From Vibrio sp. STUT-A11 (GTDB lineage Bacteria; Pseudomonadota; Gammaproteobacteria; Enterobacterales; Vibrionaceae), in the NCBI RefSeq assembly GCF_026000435.1, contig NZ_AP026763.1, forward strand, positions 1,240,001 to 1,304,000: DNA of 64,000 nt. Direction: 5' to 3'. A program made the position numbers and the translations under genes. The notes under the pieces were generated by a model. That model searched no databases and was not told where the DNA came from. It saw only the letters and a program-made list of their open reading frames with translations. Position 1 is the stretch's first letter. Each line of letters begins with the position of its first letter. Of this stretch, positions 16,640 to 26,058 are shown piece by piece.

Positions 16640-17702
16640 TCAAACCCGACGAACCCTACTTAAAGCCGCTCTGTTTGGAGCGGCAACACCATTATTACCC
16701 TTTGGTTGTGCGAGTACTGCTCCGCGTAAACCTGCTTTGATTGGGTGTTCCATTATAGGCCGTGAAAAGTATGCAGCTGTTGTTGCCGATGAGCACGGTA
16801 TGCCGATTTCTAAATTGCCAATCCCAGAGCGTGGCCATGGTGTAGCAACCAATCAACAAAGTCATGCGGTCGTTTTCGGTCGTCGGCCAGGTACCTTTTT
16901 TATGGTGTTTGACTATCGAACAGGGCAAGCCATAAAACTGCACCCTGCAAAAGCAAACCGTCATTTCTATGGTCACGGCGTGTATTCCCATGACGGGGAT
17001 TACCTGTTCGCAACAGAAGGTGAAAGGGGCACAAGCCGAGGCATTATTGGCGTTTACGACGTGCGCAAGCAATATCAGAAGATGGATGAGCTGTCAGGTT
17101 TTGGTATCGGACCACATGAAATCATCATGATGCCCGATGGTGCATTAGCGATCGGTGTTGGCGGTGTGCATACTAATGGAAGAGAGCCTCTGAATCTCGA
17201 CTCCATGGCCCCAAGTCTGAGCTACCTGTCTCAAGATGGTGAGTTGCTCGATCAAGTTTCTCTGCCCGATCACAAGCTGAGCATTCGTCATCTTGCGCAC
17301 GATGGTTCAGAGACAGTGCTATGTGGCCAGCAATATCGAGGAGAGCCTGATGAATACCCTGCGCTGATCGCGATGCATACGCGCGGTGGAGAAATGTCAG
17401 CACTACACGCAGAGCCAGAGGAGTGGGCTCGGTTCAATCATTATGTCGCTAGCATTGCTGCGACTGAGGAGTGGATATTAGCCACATCGCCTCCTGGAAG
17501 TTGCTATGGCATCTGGTCTAAATCGACGGGCAGGTTGGTAGAGTTGAACGCGTTACCCGACGCCTCTGGTGTCGTGCTCTACGGCGATGAGTTCCGCATC
17601 AGCTCTGGTGCTGGTAAAGTCGTAGAACAACGACCTACAGAGTTCAAAAATACATTTTCCAGCGGTATACAGTGGGATAACCATTGGTCTAAAGTTGTAT
17701 AA
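16620..17702 (+). CDS. DUF1513 beta-propeller-like protein, Tat substrate
   Basis: A 360-residue protein whose start overlaps the end of the preceding gene by 20 nt, so it is translationally coupled. The N-terminus carries a twin-arginine motif (QTRRTLLKA, RR at 10-11) and then a Cys (FGCAS) that may be lipidated. Repeating segments with HGV and GHGVYSHDGDYLFATEG suggest a propeller, typical of DUF1513. It is always seen with imelysin genes in Vibrio-type iron clusters; biochemical role unknown. ATG 16620 is preferred over 16629 because AGGA lies 5 nt upstream. Confidence 0.88.
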   Translation: MLPMVTDQTRRTLLKAALFGAATPLLPFGCASTAPRKPALIGCSIIGREKYAAVVADEHGMPISKLPIPERGHGVATNQQSHAVVFGRRPGTFFMVFDYRTGQAIKLHPAKANRHFYGHGVYSHDGDYLFATEGERGTSRGIIGVYDVRKQYQKMDELSGFGIGPHEIIMMPDGALAIGVGGVHTNGREPLNLDSMAPSLSYLSQDGELLDQVSLPDHKLSIRHLAHDGSETVLCGQQYRGEPDEYPALIAMHTRGGEMSALHAEPEEWARFNHYVASIAATEEWILATSPPGSCYGIWSKSTGRLVELNALPDASGVVLYGDEFRISSGAGKVVEQRPTEFKNTFSSGIQWDNHWSKVV

Positions 17703-17833
17703 AATGAGAGCTAATTGGTGGTTTTATTTGAAACTTATCTGAGAAAATATTGTCCCGTTCTTATTTTTAAAGCAGCAACCTGTGAAATATTTGCCATACT
17801 TTCACATAAGGCAAGTAGGTAAGGGTTGTATCA

Positions 17834-19396
17834 GTGATTGCTAGGCTTTTAATTATGACGGCACTTTTAGTGCCGTTTTGCAGCTTTTCTACCGCAGTTT
17901 CTCTTGATAATGCGTTACAAGCAGAGCAAGAAGGCGCGGTTAAACAGCTATCTATTGAAAAAATGATCCACTACCCATCAGTGGTGGAGCAATTGTATCA
18001 GAGTACCAATTACCATTTGAATTGGGAAAATGAAAGTGACGTTGAGCAGTTCATTTATCAGTTAAATATAGTTGCGCTTGCCGACGTTACGAAAGAGTTT
18101 GATGACCAGCTGCATAGAATCAACCAGATTAGATGGCAAGGCGACAACCTTGACTTTGATTTGGTGATGACTGATTCGCTCTTAATGTATTTGAGTTACC
18201 TTGAGCAACTGCCTCATGAAGGGGTTAACTGGCTGTTTGCCAATAAAGCTCAAGTTGAACTCCCACCGCCAAGTATCGACACGTTATCGGTTCTGAGCAA
18301 CGAGCTCACGGTTGGTAAGCTTGATCAGTTCCTATTAAGCCTACGTTCTCCTCTTCAAATGGAGCGAGATTTCAATTCGGCTTTCTCAACCTTATCTGAG
18401 CAAGCTCAATACCAATACCCGATATACCAACAACAAGGATTACTTCGTTTCGGTGATCCAATAACAGATAAAGCCGCTTTGATCGAACGTGTTGCGATCG
18501 TCGGCGTTGATGTCAGTTTTGTTGATCTTAACTCACCGCGCTATGATGAGAACTTAGAATTAGCAGTGAAAGAATTTCAACGTATTCATGGTTTAAAGGA
18601 GGACGGAGTTATCGGGCCAAATACGATACGTTGGATTAACTTTTCTCCTAAACAGAGGCTGCATTTACTTGCTTTAAATGCTGAGCGCTCAAGAATATGG
18701 GCGAAAGAGCGAGATAATGTCGTATTCGTCAATGTGCCAGGGTATCAAGTGACCTACTGGCATGAAGGTCAACCACTGTTTGAGTCAAAAGTCGTCGTCG
18801 GTAAGAGTTCGAGAAAGACGCCTATTATGACCGTCAATATGGATTCGGTTATTTTGAATCCGACTTGGAATGTACCATGGAAAATCATGGTCAAAGACAT
18901 CATTCCTAAAGTAAAACGTAACCCAATGTATTTGATTCATCATAATATTCAGATTATTCGTTCATGGACTTCACGAGAGATCATTGATCCTACCACTATC
19001 AATTGGGCTGCGGTTAATCCCAGAACTTTCCCATACCGTATGCGTCAGGCATCGGGATCGCAGAATGCACTAGGCTTGTATAAGTTCAATATGCCAAATC
19101 CACAAGCCATTTATTTGCACGACACACCTAGTAAGAACTTGTTTGAACAAGATCGTCGCGCGTTTAGTTCTGGTTGTGTCAGAGTGGAAAATGCGGATCA
19201 ATTAGCTGAACTGCTTTTCAAAACTCAAGGTCTGGAAGAACGCTTTGCGAAGAAACGTCAAAGCGCCAGCCGCTCTAACACGTCGGTTCCACTAGGTGAA
19301 CGTATTGCTGTTCACATCATCTACCAAACCGCGTGGTTAGAAGATGGGACGCTTTATTATCGAGATGATATTTATTCTTACGATAAGCAAGGGTAA
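17834..19396 (+). CDS. ldtD: L,D-transpeptidase (LdtD/YcbB family)
   Basis: A 520-residue periplasmic murein cross-linking enzyme. A signal peptide ends near SFSTAVS. A peptidoglycan-binding repeat (LAVKEFQRIHGLKEDGVIGP) precedes a YkuD catalytic domain with the YLHDTP motif and SSGCVRVENA, whose cysteine (near residue 448) is the nucleophile. YcbB enzymes make 3-3 cross-links and give beta-lactam tolerance. The following genes are YcbK- and GloC-like, the same trio as in E. coli. The start is a GTG without a strong ribosome site. Confidence 0.92.
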   Translation: MIARLLIMTALLVPFCSFSTAVSLDNALQAEQEGAVKQLSIEKMIHYPSVVEQLYQSTNYHLNWENESDVEQFIYQLNIVALADVTKEFDDQLHRINQIRWQGDNLDFDLVMTDSLLMYLSYLEQLPHEGVNWLFANKAQVELPPPSIDTLSVLSNELTVGKLDQFLLSLRSPLQMERDFNSAFSTLSEQAQYQYPIYQQQGLLRFGDPITDKAALIERVAIVGVDVSFVDLNSPRYDENLELAVKEFQRIHGLKEDGVIGPNTIRWINFSPKQRLHLLALNAERSRIWAKERDNVVFVNVPGYQVTYWHEGQPLFESKVVVGKSSRKTPIMTVNMDSVILNPTWNVPWKIMVKDIIPKVKRNPMYLIHHNIQIIRSWTSREIIDPTTINWAAVNPRTFPYRMRQASGSQNALGLYKFNMPNPQAIYLHDTPSKNLFEQDRRAFSSGCVRVENADQLAELLFKTQGLEERFAKKRQSASRSNTSVPLGERIAVHIIYQTAWLEDGTLYYRDDIYSYDKQG

Positions 19397-19502
19397 TGGC
19401 ATGGTAGACTTTTAACTAAATTTACACTTCTGAAAATTTACTTCTTGTTCAACCAGTAAGCTAACCATGGTGGTTGCGTACGACATTCCAGACTGATATA
19501 GG

Positions 19503-19531
19503 CAATTGACGAAATGCACCAGTTTGGATAA
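19503..19531 (+). promoter_or_regulatory. Possible promoter for the DUF882 gene
   Basis: TTGACG, 16-nt spacer, ATAATG: a reasonable sigma-70 pair. If real, transcription would begin near 19538, which would exclude the upstream ATG at 19531 and favour ATG 19570 as the start of the next gene. Confidence 0.45.
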
Positions 19532-19569
19532 TGTCCGCTGCTCGTGTAGTTTTTGAGCAGTATTTCTAT

Positions 19570-20118
19570 ATGGTAAGTCGTAACTTTTCCCGTCGTGATT
19601 TTCTTAAAATGACCGCTGGTGGTGTGGTATTAGCTTCTGCTATGCCAACGCTATCGTGGGCGTCACTCCCAGACGAGCCTCGCGTGTTAGCGATGAATAA
19701 CCTCAATACTGGAGAGCAATTAGAGACGTGCTACTTTGATGGAAGCAGCTACGTTAAAACTGAGCTTAAAAGGTTAGATCAGTTCTGTCGTGATCATCGA
19801 CGTAATGAAACCTTCCCAATGGATCGACGTTTGTTTGATCAGATCAGTCAAATTCAAAAGCTTATTGGCACGGAGTCAGAAGTCATTGTGATCTCGGGCT
19901 ATCGTTCGCCAAAGACGAATTCTTCATTGCGAAATGGCTCTTCTGGTGTAGCGAAGAAAAGCCTTCATATGGAAGGAAAAGCCATCGATTTTCGTTTAGA
20001 CGGGGTTAAGTTGTCCACCGTGCGTGATGCTGCTTTAAGCCTGAAAGCGGGTGGCGTCGGCTACTACCCAGGCAGTAACTTTGTTCATATTGATACTGGT
20101 GCGGTTCGTTCCTGGTAA
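19570..20118 (+). CDS. DUF882 / YcbK-like M15-type peptidase, Tat-exported
   Basis: A 182-residue protein with a twin-arginine signal (FSRRDFLKMTAGG) and a DUF882 domain of the peptidase M15 fold. The metal-ligand motifs are SLHMEGKAIDFR and NFVHIDTG. Related enzymes (MepK/YcbK) cut 3-3 peptidoglycan cross-links, which fits its place next to the L,D-transpeptidase that makes them. An in-frame ATG at 19531 would add 13 residues; I prefer 19570 because a promoter-like -10 overlaps the earlier codon. Confidence 0.88.
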   Translation: MVSRNFSRRDFLKMTAGGVVLASAMPTLSWASLPDEPRVLAMNNLNTGEQLETCYFDGSSYVKTELKRLDQFCRDHRRNETFPMDRRLFDQISQIQKLIGTESEVIVISGYRSPKTNSSLRNGSSGVAKKSLHMEGKAIDFRLDGVKLSTVRDAALSLKAGGVGYYPGSNFVHIDTGAVRSW

Positions 20119-20239
20119 TTGAGATTGCCTGAGTGGCCAAAGAGTCGAGTTGCTTGGATTCTACAAATCTTGAAGTCACTTTAGCTTAGTGTCATAGTTG
20201 CGGCAGTTCTAACAATATTTATGTGGTGATAGGTTATCC

Positions 20240-20896
20240 ATGGCTCTGAAATACCAAATTGTCCCGGTGACATCTTTTTCTCAAAACTGTTCTATCGTCT
20301 GGTGTGATGAAACGATGAAAGGCATCGTGGTTGATCCTGGCGGCGATGAGAAGCAGCTTGCAGCGTTAGTCAAAGAGCTAGGCGTTGATGTGGTTCAATT
20401 GGTTTTGACACACGGTCATCTGGATCACGTCGGTGGTACTCAACCATTGGCGGTTTTGCTTGGTGGAAAGGCAATTGTTGGGCCTCACAAAGCGGACAAT
20501 TTCTGGTTACAAGGCTTAGAAGGGCAGAGCAAAATGTTTGGCTTCCCGCTAACTGAAGCATTTGAACCTGATCAATGGCTTGATGAAGGTGACACTGTCA
20601 CATTTGGTAACCAAGTGCTGAAGGTGATCCACACTCCGGGTCATACACCAGGTCACGTAGTGCTTTACAGTGAAGAAGCTCGCGTAGCATTTGTTGGTGA
20701 CGTCTTGTTTAACGGCAGTATTGGTCGTACAGATTTCCCACAAGGCGACTTCAATACCTTAATTAAGTCGATCAAAGAGAAGCTTTGGCCACTGGGTAAC
20801 GATGTTACCTTTATTCCTGGCCACGGCCCGCAATCAACCTTTGGCCACGAACGTAAAACCAACCCATTTGTCGCCGATGAGATGCCGCTTTACTAG
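20240..20896 (+). CDS. gloC: Metallo-beta-lactamase-fold hydrolase, GloC/YcbL type
   Basis: A 218-residue glyoxalase II-like protein. The dinuclear metal motif is LTHGHLDHVGG (H58, H60, D62, H63), with HTPGHTPGHVV and GDVLFNGSIGRTDFP downstream. GloC hydrolyses S-lactoylglutathione in methylglyoxal detoxification. It follows ldtD and ycbK as in E. coli. Cytoplasmic; no signal. Confidence 0.9.
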   Translation: MALKYQIVPVTSFSQNCSIVWCDETMKGIVVDPGGDEKQLAALVKELGVDVVQLVLTHGHLDHVGGTQPLAVLLGGKAIVGPHKADNFWLQGLEGQSKMFGFPLTEAFEPDQWLDEGDTVTFGNQVLKVIHTPGHTPGHVVLYSEEARVAFVGDVLFNGSIGRTDFPQGDFNTLIKSIKEKLWPLGNDVTFIPGHGPQSTFGHERKTNPFVADEMPLY

Positions 20897-20953
20897 CGAG
20901 TATCGATTCGGAAAATAACGGGTAATTGAATGACTAACCCGGGGAGAACAAAG

Positions 20954-21634
20954 CTATTTTGTCTCGAGTAAGTCTGGCTCGGCGGCCGCTAAATACCGCC
21001 GAGTTAATCCGACAAAATCTTCTGCTTCTCGATCTAGATCGCCAGCTGAGATGAATACGTCGTAACCGTAGAAACTTCGCTGATACTTCATTCTATTCGC
21101 TAGCATTGCGAGCAAGCCTTTGTACTGTTTTCCGCTACTACTCTGGTATGGTTTTGGGTCTAGCACTATATCTTCGAATTGTTCTTCACATTGATTCTGC
21201 CTGGCACCCAGATAAAGCAGAGCGCGTTGGTTCAGCAGGATTTCTGTCGCTATGCGAGGGCAAATCGCATCCAGGTAGGGCGAGTAGTGCTTTAAACGCA
21301 CGCCTACCCAAGGCAATGGTTGATACCAGCCTTCTTGCTGATAGCTACAAATACCTATCGATTCAATATTGCACCAGCGAACAACCCAACCACCTTTAAA
21401 AAGGTGTTGTTGAAAGTGGGTTGCAGTTAGCGTAAATGAGACTTGGCTTTTTTTGATCATCATTACGGCAAATCCCACGATCACCGCCATTAATATCACA
21501 GACAACATTGCTTGCTTCCATCCAGGAGATATTAACACCAGAAACAACGTTATCAGAGCGATAAGAAATAAGGTTATTCGGGTAAGAACAGAGCCTGGCT
21601 TAAAATGTGAGTTTGTGAGATGCAATGTTTCCAT
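20954..21634 (-). CDS. DUF2982 membrane protein
   Basis: A 226-residue protein. I chose ATG 21634 because GAGGTGAAGAGT immediately precedes it; a longer frame to 21859 has no ribosome site. Two adjacent hydrophobic segments (about residues 18-36 and 40-58) anchor an otherwise soluble C-terminal part. It resembles the Vibrio/Shewanella DUF2982 family, of unknown function. Confidence 0.75.
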   Translation of the reverse strand: METLHLTNSHFKPGSVLTRITLFLIALITLFLVLISPGWKQAMLSVILMAVIVGFAVMMIKKSQVSFTLTATHFQQHLFKGGWVVRWCNIESIGICSYQQEGWYQPLPWVGVRLKHYSPYLDAICPRIATEILLNQRALLYLGARQNQCEEQFEDIVLDPKPYQSSSGKQYKGLLAMLANRMKYQRSFYGYDVFISAGDLDREAEDFVGLTRRYLAAAEPDLLETK

Positions 21635-21969
21635 ACTCTTCACCTCATTTCGGTGTGAAAATGCCTTAGTGACTGCCATGATCGCTATGTGATCTAATCT
21701 CGCTTCTAGACTCTTTACGAAGGAGAGATTAGTGCACTTAATTGTTGTGAAATAAAATGATTTGGTGGATAAAAACCCTCTGTTTTTATACCCAGTATTC
21801 AATGAAACTCCACACAAATTACCTGTATAAATAGTAGACGCTCTAGGTTTCCAGCGCATTTTTCATCGCAATTCGGCGCTAAAACCTACAAATTACTTAC
21901 GAATTTTGGTATAAAACGCGCTTCAAATTTTCATCCCTGCTGAGATGCAGTGAACTGGAGACATATTCA
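21635..21969. other. Divergent promoter region
   Basis: A 335-nt gap between the DUF2982 gene and the Lys/Ala-rich protein gene. TATAAA at 21911-21916 is a plausible -10 for the rightward gene. No other element seen. Confidence 0.45.
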
Positions 21970-22371
21970 ATGAGACTTGCTCATAAGCGTAAAGTGCAAA
22001 TGAAGTTGCAAAAGCGCATTAAAGCGACAGTAGCAAACATTGCTGCAGTACAAAAAGCAGCGAAGCCTGTTGCTGAGAAAGCAGCACCTTCTGTTACTGA
22101 GAAAGCTGTTGCCGAGAAAGTAGTAGCTGAGAAGAAAGTAGCTGTAGCGAAAACAGTAGAAGTTGCGCTAACTCCAAAACAGCAACAAGTGCTAGATATC
22201 GTTGTCGCAAATGCGGACGGCATTAACCCTAAAGGCATCGGCCTTGCTGCAGGTCAAGAAGACACTAAAGCGGCATCATGGGCAACTGGCGCTCTGAAGA
22301 AGCTTCTTGAAGAAAACCTGGTTCAAAAAGAGCAATTGGCAGGTAACAAAGTTATCTACAAAGCGATTTAG
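21970..22371 (+). CDS. Lys/Ala-rich protein with C-terminal winged-helix domain
   Basis: A 133-residue basic protein. Residues 1-65 form a low-complexity K/A/E/V tail (repeated AEK and VAEK units), resembling histone H1-like DNA-binding tails. Residues 68-133 (LTPKQQQVLDIVVANADGINPKGIGLAAG) look like a MarR-type winged helix. It may be a nucleoid-associated or regulatory DNA-binding protein; the repeats make the N-terminus prone to length variation. GGAGA lies about 9 nt before the start, and a strong terminator follows. Confidence 0.75.
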   Translation: MRLAHKRKVQMKLQKRIKATVANIAAVQKAAKPVAEKAAPSVTEKAVAEKVVAEKKVAVAKTVEVALTPKQQQVLDIVVANADGINPKGIGLAAGQEDTKAASWATGALKKLLEENLVQKEQLAGNKVIYKAI

Positions 22372-22408
22372 TTTTTAAATCCTCGATCTTATTAAGATAC
22401 CGCTCTCC

Positions 22409-22438
22409 AATACCTCGACTATTGTCGGGGTATTTTTT
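22409..22438 (+). terminator. Terminator after the winged-helix gene
   Basis: AATACCTCGAC and GTCGGGGTATT pair with one G-T and a TATT loop, followed by a long T-run. Confidence 0.9.
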
Positions 22439-22904
22439 TCTTTTTTTTCCAAGCGCTCTAAAGTCTCGTCAACTCCATGTTTTAGCTCCTTCTTCAGTGA
22501 GTCTAGCGACGTCTAAATGGCAATTGTCACAATTCTTTAAATAGTTTGTAAATTTTTTGGAAAGATACTACTTACGTGGTTTTTTACTTTCGTGAGTTTT
22601 AATATCAACTTAACTTACTGTTTTAGCGAGGCATAGGTTTTTAGTTGGTTAAACTCCTACGTATAAATACGTAATACCAATGGCTAATATGTGAGTAGTA
22701 AGCAGTAAAAATTGCGTGTTCCTGCCCATTTCAGAATCAACGTTATTGATACATCTTTAGCATCAAGTTACGCCCTGTAACTCAAATGATGCTGCGCTAT
22801 TTTAAGAGTCAACTTTAGACAAGCACATTGTTCGTTACTTGGTGTAATACAAATCCTTGTGAAATGGATGATAACAATAACCTTGGTGACAAAGGACGTG
22901 AACG
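22439..22904. other. Upstream region of the TRAP operon
   Basis: About 465 nt without a gene. It must contain the TRAP operon promoter and probably the target of the response regulator encoded downstream. I looked for a sigma-54 -24/-12 element and did not find a convincing one. Confidence 0.45.
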
Positions 22905-23993
22905 ATGAGTTTGATCCAAAAATCTCTTAAAAGAGTGCTGAAAACGACTGCTGTGGTTGCCGCGATGGCCTTCGCTGCAACGTCTGCAAATGCTGCGGAA
23001 AAAGTATATCGCCTGAAACTGGCAGAGACGTGGGGACCTAACTTCCCTGTTTTTGGCGATACAACAAAAAATATGGCTAGAATGGCAGAAGAAATGTCAA
23101 ACGGCCGTCTGCAAATTCGCATTGACTCAGCAAACAAGCACAAAGCACCTTTTGGTGTATTTGACATGGTGAAATCAGGTCAATACGACATGGGCCATTC
23201 GGCGTCTTACTATTGGAAAGGGAAAGTGCCAAACACACTTTACTTTTCTTCTATGCCTTTCGGTATGTTACCTACAGAGCAGTACGCTTGGTTCTACTAT
23301 GGCGGTGGCATGGAGCTGATGGACAAAGTTTACGCTCCTCATAACCTGATGTCGTTCCCTGGTGGTAACACAGATACTCAAATGGGTGGGTGGTTTCAAA
23401 AAGAAATCAAAACACTGGATGATCTTCAAGGTCTGAAAATGCGCATCCCTGGATTTGCGGGAGAAATCTTAGCTGAACTGGGCGCTAAACCAACCAATAT
23501 CGCACCGGGTGAACTGTACACGTCTCTTGAGCGTCGCACTATTGATGCACTTGAGTGGGTTGGTCCTTCGTTAGACCTTCGCATGGGCTTCCACAAAATT
23601 GCGCCTTACTACTACACTGGTTGGCATGAGCCAGCGACAGAGCTGCAGTTCCTAGTCAACAAGCGTACTTGGGAAAAACTACCTGATGACCTGAAAGCGA
23701 TCTTAAAAGTGGCGATGAAAACGGCTGCTTACGATATGTACACGCAGTCTAAACACGAAAGTGGTAAAAACTGGGCGACGATCAAGTCAGAGTACCCGAA
23801 CGTAGAAGTGAAGGACTTCCCGCCAGAAGTCATGGCAGCAATGAAAGAAGCGAATGATCGCCTGCTGAAGAAACACGCGGAAGAAGATGCTTTAGCGAAA
23901 GAGATTCAAGAGTCTCAAGCTGCCTACATGGAGCAAGTTCGTCAATGGACTGATATCTCACAACGAGCGTATCTAAACAGTCAAGCTGACTAA
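22905..23993 (+). CDS. TRAP transporter solute-binding protein, keto-acid (TakP) type
   Basis: A 362-residue periplasmic receptor with a signal peptide ending ATSANAAEK. The blocks DLQGLKMRIPGFAGE, SLERRTIDALEWVGP and YYYTGWHEPATELQF are typical of the COG4663 subgroup that includes TakP (2-oxo acids) and a Thermus lactate receptor, rather than the C4-dicarboxylate DctP subgroup. The substrate is therefore more likely a 2-oxo or hydroxy acid than succinate; this is an inference. First gene of a P-Q-M operon with two-component genes downstream. AAAGGACG ribosome site. Confidence 0.9.
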   Translation: MSLIQKSLKRVLKTTAVVAAMAFAATSANAAEKVYRLKLAETWGPNFPVFGDTTKNMARMAEEMSNGRLQIRIDSANKHKAPFGVFDMVKSGQYDMGHSASYYWKGKVPNTLYFSSMPFGMLPTEQYAWFYYGGGMELMDKVYAPHNLMSFPGGNTDTQMGGWFQKEIKTLDDLQGLKMRIPGFAGEILAELGAKPTNIAPGELYTSLERRTIDALEWVGPSLDLRMGFHKIAPYYYTGWHEPATELQFLVNKRTWEKLPDDLKAILKVAMKTAAYDMYTQSKHESGKNWATIKSEYPNVEVKDFPPEVMAAMKEANDRLLKKHAEEDALAKEIQESQAAYMEQVRQWTDISQRAYLNSQAD

Positions 23994-24004
23994 TACGTCA
24001 GTAT

Positions 24005-24095
24005 GCTGCCCAAGCTAATTGGTTTGGGCAGCGAGTGAAGCCCAAGAAAAATACCTATTAAAGATCATAATAAATGCTCCGCCACTTAGCGGAGC
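24005..24095 (+). promoter_or_regulatory. Two hairpins in the gap after the TRAP receptor gene
   Basis: GCTGCCCAA/TTGGGCAGC (24005-24032) and GCTCCGC/GCGGAGC (24076-24095) lie in the 129-nt gap between receptor and small permease. Neither has a strong T-run. Such hairpins usually protect the receptor mRNA or limit read-through, so that receptor exceeds permease. Confidence 0.65.
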
Positions 24096-24122
24096 TCAAC
24101 CATACGTTCCACGGAGTCCGGA

Positions 24123-24662
24123 ATGAGAAGCCTTATTTATATTGAGCGGATGTTTAACCGTTTCAGTGATTTTTTGGGGTGGTTGTCCAGCATCCTCTTC
24201 ATCTTACTGCTACTAAATGTAGTCTACGACGTTGTCATGCGCTATGTGTTCAACGATGTCTCTATCGCATTTCAGGAAATGGAATGGCACCTGTTTGCTT
24301 CAGTATTTTTGCTGGGTGTTCCCTACGCCATCAAAGCTGGTGGTCACGTTCGAGTTGATATTTTCTACGAGCGTTTATCTTATAAAGCGCAATCCATTAT
24401 TGACATGATAGGCACACTGTTTTTCCTGCTTCCTTTTTGCTTGTTGGTCGCCTGGTTTGGTATCGACTTTGCCAAAGAAAGTTATGCGCTCGGGGAAACA
24501 TCTGGAGACCCAGGTGGTTTGCCTTACCGTTGGATCATTAAGGCAATGATCCCGTTATCATTCTTTTTTATGGCAGTGAGTGGTGTTGGCTTGCTACTGC
24601 ACTCTATCAATAAAATTGTTAATCCTCATCTTATCTATGCCGGCAATAACGGTAAGTCGTAA
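24123..24662 (+). CDS. TRAP transporter small permease
   Basis: A 179-residue DctQ-family protein with four predicted membrane helices (residues about 16-38, 55-75, 95-118, 138-160). The PYAIKAGGHVRVD and ALGETSGDPGGLPYRW motifs are typical. It forms the membrane complex with the large permease encoded 12 nt downstream. Confidence 0.9.
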   Translation: MRSLIYIERMFNRFSDFLGWLSSILFILLLLNVVYDVVMRYVFNDVSIAFQEMEWHLFASVFLLGVPYAIKAGGHVRVDIFYERLSYKAQSIIDMIGTLFFLLPFCLLVAWFGIDFAKESYALGETSGDPGGLPYRWIIKAMIPLSFFFMAVSGVGLLLHSINKIVNPHLIYAGNNGKS

Positions 24663-24674
24663 AAGGAAGTTATT

Positions 24675-25961
24675 ATGATCGGTATAGTCATGTTTTTTGT
24701 AGCCTTATTTGCGCTACTTTTGGGTTTTCCTGTTGCTTTTACATTTGGCGGCATTGCACTGATCTTTGGTGTTTGGGCAGAAGGCGTTGAAATGTTTGCC
24801 TTTATGCCATACCGCATTCAATCGATTATGCAAAATACGGTGCTTATGGCCGTGCCGTTGTTTGTGTTCATGGGGCTGGTTTTACAGAAAACAAAGCTCG
24901 CAGAGCAACTACTTGAATCAATGGGTCGCCTTTTCGGTGGCGTTCGTGGTGGTATCGCGATTTCTACCGTATTAGTCGGCGCACTGCTTGCGGCATCTAC
25001 CGGTGTTGTTGGCGCTTCTGTTGTGGCAATGGGTCTTATCTCTCTGCCTGTGATGCTCAAGTACAATTATGATAAAGGTCTTGCCTGTGGCACCATCTGT
25101 GCGTCCGGTACGCTAGGGCAGATCATTCCTCCTTCCATCGTTCTGATTCTTTTAGGGGACGTATTAGGTGTGCCTGTCGGTGACCTATTCCAAGCAGCCA
25201 TATGGCCGGGTATCACTTTGGTTGCTGCATACGTAATATACATCCTTATCTACGCAAAAATGAATCCAGACGCGGCTCAGCCAATTGAGCGTGATGAATC
25301 GGTCAGCCGCAAAGAAGAAGTTATCAGCGCGCTCAAAGCGGTTCTACCGCCTCTGGCCCTGATCATTGTCGTATTAGGCTCTATTTTCGCAGGTATTGCC
25401 ACACCAACAGAGTCAGCGGCCTTGGGTGGTGCCGGCGCAATTGTACTTGCTGTGCTGTACAAACAGTTTAGCTGGTCGATGGTTTATGATGCTTCAAAAG
25501 AGACGGTAAAAGTGACGGCGATGGTATTTGCCATATTGCTTGGCGCGACCGCATTCTCTATGGCCTTTACTTACACTGGTGGGGATTACTTAGTCGAAGA
25601 GTGGATGCTGAGTATTCCGGGTGAAAAATGGGGCTTCCTGATCATAACTATGCTGGTTATTTTGATTCTGGGCTTCTTTATCGATTTCGTTGAAATCTGT
25701 TTCATCATCGTTCCTATCCTTGCGCCAGTCGCTGAGCTGCTAGGTATCAATATGACGTGGTTTGCGATTCTGGTTGCGATGAACTTACAAACCTCTTTCC
25801 TAACGCCACCATTTGGTTTTAGTTTGTTCTACTTGAAAGGGGTAGCACCAGCAGGGGTAACAACGCGTGATATTTATAAGGGTGTCATGCCGTTTATCGC
25901 AATTCAGGTAGTCGTGCTAGCGTCAATCCTGTTCTTCCCTGGCTTTTACGGAATGGGCTAA
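24675..25961 (+). CDS. TRAP transporter large permease
   Basis: A 428-residue DctM-family permease with about a dozen hydrophobic helices from residue 2 on. The ASGTLGQIIPPSIVLILLGD motif, the GIATPTESAALG motif and the LTPPFGFSLFYLKG loop mark the sodium and substrate path. It starts 12 nt after the small permease with AAAGGAAG upstream. It completes a secondary sodium-driven uptake system. Confidence 0.95.
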   Translation: MIGIVMFFVALFALLLGFPVAFTFGGIALIFGVWAEGVEMFAFMPYRIQSIMQNTVLMAVPLFVFMGLVLQKTKLAEQLLESMGRLFGGVRGGIAISTVLVGALLAASTGVVGASVVAMGLISLPVMLKYNYDKGLACGTICASGTLGQIIPPSIVLILLGDVLGVPVGDLFQAAIWPGITLVAAYVIYILIYAKMNPDAAQPIERDESVSRKEEVISALKAVLPPLALIIVVLGSIFAGIATPTESAALGGAGAIVLAVLYKQFSWSMVYDASKETVKVTAMVFAILLGATAFSMAFTYTGGDYLVEEWMLSIPGEKWGFLIITMLVILILGFFIDFVEICFIIVPILAPVAELLGINMTWFAILVAMNLQTSFLTPPFGFSLFYLKGVAPAGVTTRDIYKGVMPFIAIQVVVLASILFFPGFYGMG

Positions 25962-26058
25962 AAGGAGATTTTGTGACCTGAGAGTTTCCACCTTTTGAAA
26001 CAAGTTGTTAAGCTGCTTATTCGGTGACGCTTAGAGCAGCGTTTCATGGAGGGAAGGG

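Noticed and set aside
22439..22904. Sigma-54 promoter for the TRAP operon
   Set aside because: No GG-N10-GC pair with convincing -24/-12 flanks was found, and the adjacent regulator is LuxR-type rather than NtrC-type.
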